A stretch of DNA of 5,493 nt from JAJPJX01 sp964568355 (lineage in GTDB: Bacteria; Acidobacteriota; Terriglobia; Bryobacterales; Bryobacteraceae), in assembly GCA_964568355.1 (NCBI GenBank), contig CAZMRK010000304.1, positions 1 to 5,493 on the forward strand, read 5' to 3'. Positions 1-5,335 of this stretch are shown here, piece after piece. Position 1 is the first letter of the stretch. Each line of letters begins with the position of its first letter. A program made the position numbers and the translations under genes. Under the pieces are notes generated by a model. It saw only the letters and a list, made by a program, of their open reading frames with translations, was not told where the DNA came from and searched no databases.

Positions 1-1105
1 CGCCGGTGGGACGCCAGCGGGAGAACATGCGAGGGCAGGGAAATCCGGCGAAGATGCTGATCAGGGGTACGCCACAGGCGGCGGCCACGTGCTGCCCCGC
101 CGAATCGTAGCCCACATAGAGCGAACTGCGCATAATTCGCCCGGCGAACCCCGCAAAGGATCCCTCCCATGTTTCCACCGTTGCACCCGAGCGCGCGATA
201 GCCCGGTCCACCCGCTCCGCTTCTTCGCCGCCGGCGCCGCGGTCGATACAGATCGAAAGATTTTTCCCGGCCAGGGCCCGCAGCAATTCTTCCTCAAACG
301 GATCACCGATCCGCTTCGCCGGATTCTCGCCCACCCCGAGGCTCACGGTCACCTGCACTGGTGTACCCTCGTGGCGTGCCGGCGCCACATAGGGCCGCGC
401 GCCAGCGATGCCCAGGGTAGCCTCCGCCCACCGCTGCGCCAGATCCGGCAGCGCATCGTCTCCCACCCCCCCATACCCGCGGCTTTCGAAAAAGTAGTAA
501 CTCTCTTCGGGACACACCGGCAGCAGGCCCAATTGGGTCAGACGCGAGTCCGGATCGAGCACCACGCTGTCCGGCTGCGAGAGTGCCTCCCGCAGCGCCG
601 GCCACAATCCCAGCCGGTCGAGCAGGCTTCCCCTCCGGTAGGGCATCAGCAGATGGCGCACGCGCGGGTCGGCGGCGAATAGCTCCCAATTTTTGCTGCC
701 GCCCACCAGCCAGATCTCGGCGTCAGGAAAACGGCGCTTCGCGGCATCCAGCAGCACGCTGGTCACGGCAACATCGGCCCCCAGCGTGACCCGCGAAAGC
801 ACATAAACCCGTCGCGCTTCTCCTCTACACACGCGCGGGCGGCGCACGCGCTTGTAGCGTGCCAGCAGTTCGGCGGCCGTGATGCCCGGCAGCACCGCCT
901 CCAGCACCTGGGAAAACATCGCCGCATAGGTGTCGCAGAGGACCGGGTCGAAACGATCGGCCAGACCCTCCACTACCACGCGGAAAAACGCTTCGGAGCA
1001 CTCTTCCGCCGTGAGCGCGGGCAGCCAGCCCTCCGGCCATGCCGCGCCCCGCAGGCAGCGGTCCAGGAACCCTTGCGCCTGTTCGTTACACGAAGTACTT
1101 GCCAA
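1..1105 (-). CDS. Glycosyltransferase family 9-like protein (ADP-heptose:LPS heptosyltransferase type), 3' end cut by window edge
   Basis: An open frame of 368 codons without a stop continues off the left edge, with strong GC bias at third codon positions. Residues 98-150 read like the first Rossmann half of a GT-B enzyme: RRVYVLSRVTLGADVAVTSV, then a helix ending RRFPDAEIWLVGG, as in GT9 heptosyltransferases. Around residue 255, SLGVGENPAKR resembles the GT9 donor-binding strand. Residues 330-353 (YVGYDSAGQHVAAACGVPL, then ISIF) match the GT9 D-[ST]-G-x-x-H sugar-nucleotide motif, with D334 and H339. GT9 enzymes transfer heptose or related sugars to LPS or other glycans on the cytoplasmic side of the inner membrane; the substrate here cannot be told. 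About 95 helical-looking residues precede the Rossmann fold, which is longer than usual for GT9. The start is uncertain: I chose the TTG at 1105-1103, directly after an in-frame TGA. It gives a 20-base overlap with mtnP and has only a weak GGAT ahead of it. No ATG occurs before residue 63. The family call is good; acceptor and donor are unknown. Confidence 0.72.
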   Translation of the reverse strand, partial: MASTSCNEQAQGFLDRCLRGAAWPEGWLPALTAEECSEAFFRVVVEGLADRFDPVLCDTYAAMFSQVLEAVLPGITAAELLARYKRVRRPRVCRGEARRVYVLSRVTLGADVAVTSVLLDAAKRRFPDAEIWLVGGSKNWELFAADPRVRHLLMPYRRGSLLDRLGLWPALREALSQPDSVVLDPDSRLTQLGLLPVCPEESYYFFESRGYGGVGDDALPDLAQRWAEATLGIAGARPYVAPARHEGTPVQVTVSLGVGENPAKRIGDPFEEELLRALAGKNLSICIDRGAGGEEAERVDRAIARSGATVETWEGSFAGFAGRIMRSSLYVGYDSAGQHVAAACGVPLISIFAGFPCPRMFSRWRPTG

Positions 1106-1946
1106 TCAGCAGATCCAGTTTCTTGCGAGTAGTTTCGGGCACGGCCTTGCGATCGGTGATCAGCGCATGAGAGAGCGCCGAGCCGCATTTGCACTCGCGC
1201 GCCGCGGGCAGGCGCGACACCGCTTCCCGCACCACCTGGCAGGCGTTTTCCGCATTCTTGACCAGGTTGGCGATGATGTCGTTCACCGTAACCGCGTCGT
1301 GATGCGGATGCCAGCAGTCATAGTCGGTCACCATGGCGATGGTCACGTAACAGATCTCGGCCTCCCGCGCCAGCTTGGCTTCCTGCAAATTGGTCATGCC
1401 GATCACGTCCATGCCCCAACTGCGATAGACGTTCGATTCCGCTTTGGTGGAAAATGCCGGACCTTCCATGCACAGATAGGTGCCGCCCTTGGTGGAATGC
1501 ACGCCCGCCGCGGTGCAGGAAGCGTGCACCACCTCCGCCAGTTGCGGGCAGATGGGATCGGCGAAGCTGATATGCGCCACCAGCCCTTCCCCGAAAAACG
1601 TAGAAGCCCGTCCGCGCGTCCGATCGAAAAACTGGTCGGGAATCACGAAATCCAGTGGGCGATGCTCCTCTTTGAGCGAGCCCACCGCGCTCAGCGACAG
1701 AATGCGCTCCACCCCCAGCGTCTTCATGCCGTAAATGTTCGCCCGGAAATTCAGCTCCGAGGGGGATATCCGGTGTCCCCTGCCGTGCCGCGCCAGGAAT
1801 GCCACCTGGCGGCCGGCCAGGTTGCCCAGGACGTAGTTGTCCGAGGGGCTGCCCCAGGGAGTCTGAATCGTGACCTCTTCCTGAGCCTCAAAACCAGGCA
1901 TGGAGTACAAACCGCTGCCGCCGATAATGCCGATCTCTGCTCTCAA
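1086..1946 (-). CDS. mtnP: S-methyl-5'-thioadenosine phosphorylase (MTAP)
   Basis: This enzyme splits methylthioadenosine with phosphate into adenine and 5-methylthioribose-1-phosphate, the entry step of methionine salvage after polyamine or related synthesis; it is cytosolic. The 286-residue length is normal. Visible family features are the phosphate loop GIIGGSGLY (residues 6-14), RHG at 53-55, DQFFDRT near 104-110, the substrate segment EGPAFSTKAES (161-171), GMTNLQEA (183-190) and TDYDCWH (207-213). The aspartates of TDYD select 6-aminopurines, which argues for MTAP over purine nucleoside phosphorylase, where Asn sits in the equivalent place. A C-x-C pair (C252, C254) lies near the C-terminus, as in several prokaryotic MTAPs. 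The start is a TTG: it is preceded by AGGAGA with a seven-base gap, and the next in-frame ATG (residue 16) would delete the phosphate loop. The gene follows a hairpin cluster, and its 3' end overlaps the GT9-like gene. No other methionine-salvage gene is in view. Confidence 0.95.
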   Translation of the reverse strand: MRAEIGIIGGSGLYSMPGFEAQEEVTIQTPWGSPSDNYVLGNLAGRQVAFLARHGRGHRISPSELNFRANIYGMKTLGVERILSLSAVGSLKEEHRPLDFVIPDQFFDRTRGRASTFFGEGLVAHISFADPICPQLAEVVHASCTAAGVHSTKGGTYLCMEGPAFSTKAESNVYRSWGMDVIGMTNLQEAKLAREAEICYVTIAMVTDYDCWHPHHDAVTVNDIIANLVKNAENACQVVREAVSRLPAARECKCGSALSHALITDRKAVPETTRKKLDLLIGKYFV

Positions 1947-1953
1947 CGCTGAT

Positions 1954-1959
1954 TCTCCT
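1954..1959 (-). promoter_or_regulatory. Ribosome binding site deciding the TTG start of mtnP
   Basis: AGGAGA on the minus strand lies seven bases before the TTG at 1946-1944. No ATG is available upstream in frame, and the TTG places GIIGGSG at the expected distance from the N-terminus. This makes the non-ATG start secure. Confidence 0.75.
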
Positions 1960-1988
1960 GAATGAATTCTCTGACACTGTGTTACAAA

Positions 1989-2070
1989 GTGGGGCGGGCT
2001 TCAGCCTGCGCGCCCGGTTTTAACCGGCGCACGGTTTGCCGGACGGAAGTCCAGCGTCGGCTAAAGCCGG
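1989..2070. repeat. Intergenic hairpin cluster between meaB and mtnP (four small inverted repeats)
   Basis: Four short inverted repeats stand almost end to end. Stem 1: GCGGGCT (1994-2000), loop TC, AGCCTGC (2003-2009), one G/T mismatch. Stem 2: CCGGTT (2014-2019), loop TT, AACCGG (2022-2027), perfect. Stem 3: GCCGGAC (2038-2044), loop GGAA, GTCCAGC (2049-2055), one mismatch. Stem 4: CGGCT (2058-2062), loop AA, AGCCG (2065-2069), perfect. The cluster opens with GTGGGGCGGGC (1989-1999), which recurs exactly at 5270-5280 in the other hairpin cluster. No T-run follows any stem in the direction of transcription, so an ordinary intrinsic terminator is not supported. It is best read as an interspersed, palindromic, REP-like non-coding element; its mobility and role are unknown. 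It begins about 21 bases after the meaB stop codon. Confidence 0.7.
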
Positions 2071-2091
2071 CCACAGCAGTACGGAATCTCT

Positions 2092-2823
2092 TCACCTGGG
2101 AAGCTCCCGGATGGCCGCCGCCAGCTCCGCGATGCCCTGTCCCTCGCTCGCCACCGTGCGCACGATCGGCGGTTGGCGCGCGCCCGGGCCGCCCAGGCTC
2201 AGTGCCGCGCCCAGTTCCCGCACCAGGCGGTCTGCCCCAGGCTGGTCGGCTTTGTTCACCACGTAAATATCCGCGATCTCCAGGATGCCCGCCTTGATCG
2301 ATTGCACATCGTCGCCCATGCCCGGCACCAGTACGACCACTGTCACCTGCGCCAGGTCTGCAATCGCTATTTCGGCCTGCCCCACGCCCACGGTCTCGAT
2401 CAGCACGAAGTCGCGCCCGGCGGCGTCCAGCAGCCTGGCCACGTCGCCGGTTGCCTCTGCCAATCCGCCCAGAGTGCCGCGCGTGGCCATCGACCGGATG
2501 AATACGCCCGGGTCGGCATGATGCGCCAACATGCGGATCCGGTCGCCCAGAATCGCTCCACCGGTCGTCCGGCTGCTCGGGTCCACCGCCAGGATGCCTA
2601 CCGTGCGGCCTTCTTTTCTTAGTTCGCGTGCCAGCGCGTCGATCAGCGTGCTCTTGCCGGCGCCGGGAGGCCCGGTGATCCCCACGATCGTCGCCCGGCC
2701 CACCCGCGGCTCCAGTTCGCGCAGCACGGCTATGGCTTCGGGGTCGCCATTCTCGATGCCGGTGGCCGCGCGGGCCAGCGCGCGCACGTTGCCGCCGGCA
2801 ATCTGGAGCGCCCAGTCCTGCAT
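2092..2823 (-). CDS. meaB: MeaB/ArgK-family GTPase, chaperone of B12-dependent acyl-CoA mutase, C-terminally short
   Basis: MeaB (human MMAA) is a cytosolic G3E P-loop GTPase that gates adenosylcobalamin loading into methylmalonyl-CoA mutase or isobutyryl-CoA mutase and protects the enzyme. Here the Walker A loop is GPPGAGKST (residues 51-59). The family signatures DPSSRTTGGAILGDRIRM (81-98), ETVGVGQAE (143-151) and VPGMGDDVQ (166-174) are intact, followed by the guanine-specificity NKAD (190-193) and a G5-like ASEGQGI (225-231). The first 40 residues form the usual N-terminal helical arm. The protein has 243 residues, against about 310-340 for typical members (331 in E. coli), and stops where the C-terminal helical dimerisation region should begin. 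The ATG shares its A with the TGA of the acyl-CoA dehydrogenase, and no Shine-Dalgarno is evident, so translation is probably coupled to that gene. No mutase gene is visible. The older ArgK 'arginine transport kinase' label is a historical misassignment. GTPase identity is sure; full function without the C-terminus is less so. Confidence 0.93.
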   Translation of the reverse strand: MQDWALQIAGGNVRALARAATGIENGDPEAIAVLRELEPRVGRATIVGITGPPGAGKSTLIDALARELRKEGRTVGILAVDPSSRTTGGAILGDRIRMLAHHADPGVFIRSMATRGTLGGLAEATGDVARLLDAAGRDFVLIETVGVGQAEIAIADLAQVTVVVLVPGMGDDVQSIKAGILEIADIYVVNKADQPGADRLVRELGAALSLGGPGARQPPIVRTVASEGQGIAELAAAIRELPR

Positions 2824-3965
2824 CAGCTTTTCAGAAGCTGCCGGGCGATCACCAGGCGCTGGATCTCGCTCGTCCCTTCCCCAATCGTGCAGAGCTTGAC
2901 GTCCCGGTAGAACTTCTCCACTGGATAGTCCTTGACGAACCCGTAGCCTCCGAAGATCTGCACCGCTTCGTTGGCGATGCGCACGGCGGCTTCAGACGTA
3001 TAGAGCTTGGCCATGGCGGATTCGCGCGTGACGCGCCGGCCCTGGTCCATCATCCAGGCAGCACGGTAATTGAGCAGCCGCCCGGCATCGATCTCGATGG
3101 CCATGTCCACCAGTTTATGCTGGATGGCCTGGAACTCGGAGATCGGCCGGCCAAACTGCCGCCGCTGGCGGGAGTAGTGCAGCGCCGCTTCGTAAGCCCC
3201 CTGCGACATACCCAGCCCGAGGGCGGCAATTGAAATGCGCCCGCCGTCCAGAACCCGCAGGCTGTCCACAAACCCGTCGCCCCGCTTGCCCAACAGTTGT
3301 TCTTCGCCCAGACGGCAGTTTTCGAAGATTACCTCACCGGTAGCGCTCGCCCGCAGCCCCAGCTTGTTTTCCTTCTTTCCCACGCGGAACCCCGGCGTTC
3401 CTTTCTCGATAATAAACGCCGAAACGCCGTGCTGCGCCGCGCCGCGATCGGTCACCGCCATGGCTACACACACATCCGCATAGTGTGCGTTGGTGGTGAA
3501 GGTCTTCGATCCGTTGAGCACCCACGTGCCGCTGTCCTGCACCGCCGTGGTTCGCGTGCCCGCCGCGTCCGACCCCGCCTCCGGTTCGGTCAGCGACCAG
3601 CAGCCGATCCATTCCCCCGAAGCCAGCTTCGGCAAATAGCGACGCCGCTGCTCCTCCGTGCCCATCTTGTAAATGTGGTTGGAACAGAGCGACGTGTGCG
3701 CCGCCACGATGATCCCTACCGATCCGTCTACCCGCGAGAGCTCTTCGATCAGAATCGAATATTCGATATACCCCAGCCCGGCGCCACCCCACTCCTCGGG
3801 AATGATGCTGCCCATGTACCCCAGTTTTCCCAGCTTCCGGACCGTTTCGAGTGGAAAGATCTGCCCCTCGTCCCATTCCATGACGTGCGGCGCGATCTCC
3901 ACCTCGGCGAACTCCCGTACCGTTTTCCGAAGTTGGATTTGTTCGGGAGTATACGCGAATTCCAT
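2823..3965 (-). CDS. Acyl-CoA dehydrogenase (short-/branched-chain type)
   Basis: This FAD enzyme introduces the 2,3-trans double bond into acyl-CoA and passes electrons to electron-transferring flavoprotein; it is cytosolic and normally a homotetramer. The 380-residue length is typical and the three family domains are complete: an N-terminal helical domain (about 1-120), a middle beta domain starting with the flavin-binding WSLTEPEAGSD (123-133), and a C-terminal helical domain. The latter carries RRQFGRPISEFQAIQHKLVD (268-287) and FGGYGF (338-343). E363 in IGEGTSEIQR is the expected catalytic base, at the position used by short- and medium-chain enzymes rather than the isovaleryl-type position. 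The start MEFAYTPEQ is standard, although the nearest AGGA is only one base from the ATG, too close to be a good ribosome site. It lies 35 bases after the oxidoreductase gene and is coupled to meaB by a one-base overlap. That pairing suggests propionate, valine/isoleucine or short-chain acid oxidation. Exact chain-length specificity cannot be read by eye. Confidence 0.95.
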   Translation of the reverse strand: MEFAYTPEQIQLRKTVREFAEVEIAPHVMEWDEGQIFPLETVRKLGKLGYMGSIIPEEWGGAGLGYIEYSILIEELSRVDGSVGIIVAAHTSLCSNHIYKMGTEEQRRRYLPKLASGEWIGCWSLTEPEAGSDAAGTRTTAVQDSGTWVLNGSKTFTTNAHYADVCVAMAVTDRGAAQHGVSAFIIEKGTPGFRVGKKENKLGLRASATGEVIFENCRLGEEQLLGKRGDGFVDSLRVLDGGRISIAALGLGMSQGAYEAALHYSRQRRQFGRPISEFQAIQHKLVDMAIEIDAGRLLNYRAAWMMDQGRRVTRESAMAKLYTSEAAVRIANEAVQIFGGYGFVKDYPVEKFYRDVKLCTIGEGTSEIQRLVIARQLLKS

Positions 3966-4000
3966 GTCCTATTCGCGCGCTCAGCGAGGTTGGCGGCCGT

Positions 4001-5200
4001 CTAGACGATCTCTTCCCGCACCGGGTCCCAGTGCACCGGCCGGCGCTGGCGATAGCTCTCCACCGCCATGCGGCAGGCAATCGAGACGCGGAAGCCCACG
4101 TCGAACGGGCAGTTCGGCTCCTTGCCGGACCGGATCGAATCCAGGAAGTTCTGCATGTGCGCGTTGGGAGCTGTGCGCGTGCTTCCCAGCAGTTCGGAAC
4201 CGTCGGGATAGTTCACCTTCTGCGGCAAATAGCGAATCTGCTGCCCCTTGGCGATGGTGCCGTCGGTGCCCAGCACATCTTCGGTAGCGCCCAGTTGGTT
4301 GTTGCCGAAGCCGGAGTCCCAGGTGAACAGGATCTCCTCGCCATGCTCCATCGACACGCTCATCGTGTCGGGAACCTCCCGGCCGTCCTTCCAGAGATAG
4401 ATCCCGCCCACCATGTTGATCGCCTTGGGCACCTTCAATCCCAGCACCTTGTACCAGAAGGACAACTGGTGGCACATGTTCTCGTACACGTTGCCGCCCG
4501 AGTAGTCCCAATAGAAGCGCCAGTTCACATAGCGATTGGGATCGAACTGCACCGGCGTGGCTTCTCCCAGGAACGATTTCCAGATGATGTTCTCCGGTGT
4601 CATATCGGGATAGACCGGCCGCGACCACTGCGGCTTTCCATGCGGCGTATTCCGGAACATATGGGAGTGAATCGCGGTGATCTTGCCCATGTGCCCCGCG
4701 TTCAGAAAACTGATGGCGTCCGTCACCTGCCCCGAGGAGCACGACTGGTGCCCGATCTGCACCGTCCGCTGGCCGGCCCGCTGGTATGCCGCCCGCATCC
4801 GCTTGGCGTGCTCCACCGTGAAGGCCATGGTCTTTTCCTGGTAAACGTGCTTGCCGGCGTCGAGCGACGCCACGAAATGCTCGCAGTGCAGGTGCTGGGG
4901 CGTGGCGATCAATACGGCGTCGATCTCCTTTTGATCCAGCAGATAGCGGTAATCCAGGTAGGTCTTCACTTCCGGAGCCAGCTTCTTCACCGCCTCCAGC
5001 CGCTTGGTATAAATATCCGCCGCACCCGTCAGCTCGACGTTCTGGCAAGCCAGCAGTTCCCGCAGAAGCTGCGTCCCGCGGTCACCCGGACCGATGATAC
5101 CGAGGCGGATCCGGTCGTTTGCTCCCAGCACGTTGGAGGTGGCCAACGTACCCGCCAAACCGGTCGCTACCTTGCCGATGAAATTCCGCCTAGAGTGCAT
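4001..5200 (-). CDS. Tat-exported Gfo/Idh/MocA-family oxidoreductase
   Basis: Members of this family are NAD(P)-dependent oxidoreductases acting on sugars, inositols and sugar derivatives. The N-terminus has a twin-arginine signal: SRRNFIGK (3-10), a mildly hydrophobic stretch and a likely cleavage after VLGA (24-27). The mature protein is therefore probably periplasmic, with cofactor loaded before export. The Rossmann strand RLGIIGPGDRG (32-42) gives G-x-G-x-x-G at 37-42. The second half of the nucleotide domain holds ATPQHLHCEHF (99-109) and GKHVYQEKTM (116-125), where the family's EKP motif reads EKT (122-124). The C-terminal beta-sheet domain includes GGNVYENMCHQLSFW (235-249), in which H244 lies at the usual active-site histidine region. 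The 399-residue length is normal. The start is supported by AAGGAG seven bases upstream and by the Tat motif beginning at residue 3. The substrate is unknown; neighbours give no sugar-catabolism context. It is probably the first gene of the run, given the leader ahead of it. Confidence 0.92.
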   Translation of the reverse strand: MHSRRNFIGKVATGLAGTLATSNVLGANDRIRLGIIGPGDRGTQLLRELLACQNVELTGAADIYTKRLEAVKKLAPEVKTYLDYRYLLDQKEIDAVLIATPQHLHCEHFVASLDAGKHVYQEKTMAFTVEHAKRMRAAYQRAGQRTVQIGHQSCSSGQVTDAISFLNAGHMGKITAIHSHMFRNTPHGKPQWSRPVYPDMTPENIIWKSFLGEATPVQFDPNRYVNWRFYWDYSGGNVYENMCHQLSFWYKVLGLKVPKAINMVGGIYLWKDGREVPDTMSVSMEHGEEILFTWDSGFGNNQLGATEDVLGTDGTIAKGQQIRYLPQKVNYPDGSELLGSTRTAPNAHMQNFLDSIRSGKEPNCPFDVGFRVSIACRMAVESYRQRRPVHWDPVREEIV

Positions 5201-5207
5201 GGGGATA

Positions 5208-5213
5208 CTCCTT
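5208..5213 (-). promoter_or_regulatory. Strong ribosome binding site of the Gfo/Idh/MocA gene
   Basis: AAGGAG on the minus strand, seven bases from the ATG at 5200-5198. It fixes the start that keeps the Tat motif at the extreme N-terminus. Confidence 0.8.
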
Positions 5214-5238
5214 GAAATTCTTAAAGAAAAACTGCTTG

Positions 5239-5257
5239 GGAATCAATTCCAATTATA
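5239..5257 (-). promoter_or_regulatory. Candidate -10 box (TATAAT) with adjoining palindrome
   Basis: On the minus strand a perfect TATAAT lies at 5257-5252, in a short AT-rich island between GC-rich hairpins and the oxidoreductase ORF. It is 51 bases before the ATG. One base after it comes the inverted repeat GGAAT-TG-ATTCC (5250-5239), near where transcription would start, so it could be an operator. There is no recognisable -35: the expected place (about 5275-5280) falls inside the first GC hairpin. The promoter would therefore need an activator or a non-canonical -35. In GC-rich DNA a perfect hexamer is suggestive, not proof. Confidence 0.35.
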
Positions 5258-5269
5258 GCGTGCCGCCTT

Positions 5270-5333
5270 GTGGGGCGGGCGCCCTCGCCCGCGCGGAGCC
5301 CCCTGGCTCCGCTCCCGGAGTGGTCTCCACTCG
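5270..5333. repeat. Intergenic hairpin cluster upstream of the Gfo/Idh/MocA gene (three stems, two with CCCT loops)
   Basis: Stem A: GCGGGCG (5275-5281), loop CCCT, CGCCCGC (5286-5292), seven perfect pairs. Stem B: GCGGAGCC (5293-5300), loop CCCT, GGCTCCGC (5305-5312), eight perfect pairs, starting directly after stem A. Stem C: GAGTGG (5318-5323), loop TCT, CCACTC (5327-5332), six perfect pairs. Stems A and B differ in sequence but share the same four-base loop on the plus strand (AGGG on the transcribed minus strand). The cluster carries GTGGGGCGGGC (5270-5280), also present at 1989-1999. It lies just after the stop of the upstream gene. It has no T-run on the minus-strand side, so it could stabilise that gene's 3' end, but it is not a textbook terminator. 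Confidence 0.75.
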
Positions 5334-5335
5334 CC

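Noticed and set aside
303..689. Minus-strand open frame of 128 codons, and similar ones at 61-306 and 825-1040
   Set aside because: They lie in other frames inside the GT9-like gene. Composition is dominated by Gly, Ala and Arg, while the chosen frame shows a conserved GT-B pattern along its whole length.
930..1952. Plus-strand open frame (340 codons) opposite mtnP and part of the GT9-like gene
   Set aside because: It spans the boundary of two real minus-strand genes and has no domain signature; it is a GC-bias shadow.
1947..1988. Promoter or SAM-type riboswitch ahead of mtnP
   Set aside because: Only about 40 bases separate the hairpins from the start codon. I see no -10/-35 pair and no riboswitch core, and the nine-base ACAC-T-GTGT palindrome at 1974-1982 is too short to interpret.
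1989..2070. Intrinsic terminator after meaB
   Set aside because: Several stems exist but none is followed by a T-run in the direction of transcription; the stems resemble the other hairpin cluster instead.
3334..4080. Minus-strand 248-codon frame overlapping the acyl-CoA dehydrogenase
   Set aside because: It is an out-of-frame reading of a full-length, motif-complete dehydrogenase; no sign of a frameshift.
4031..5215. Long plus-strand open frame (394 codons) opposite the oxidoreductase gene
   Set aside because: It is antisense to a confidently identified gene. The predicted protein is rich in His, Arg, Val and Leu with no recognisable motif, as expected from the complement of GC-biased codons.
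1989..5333. CRISPR array or insertion-sequence ends
   Set aside because: The repeats are not regularly spaced direct repeats, no transposase is present, and no target-site duplications are visible.
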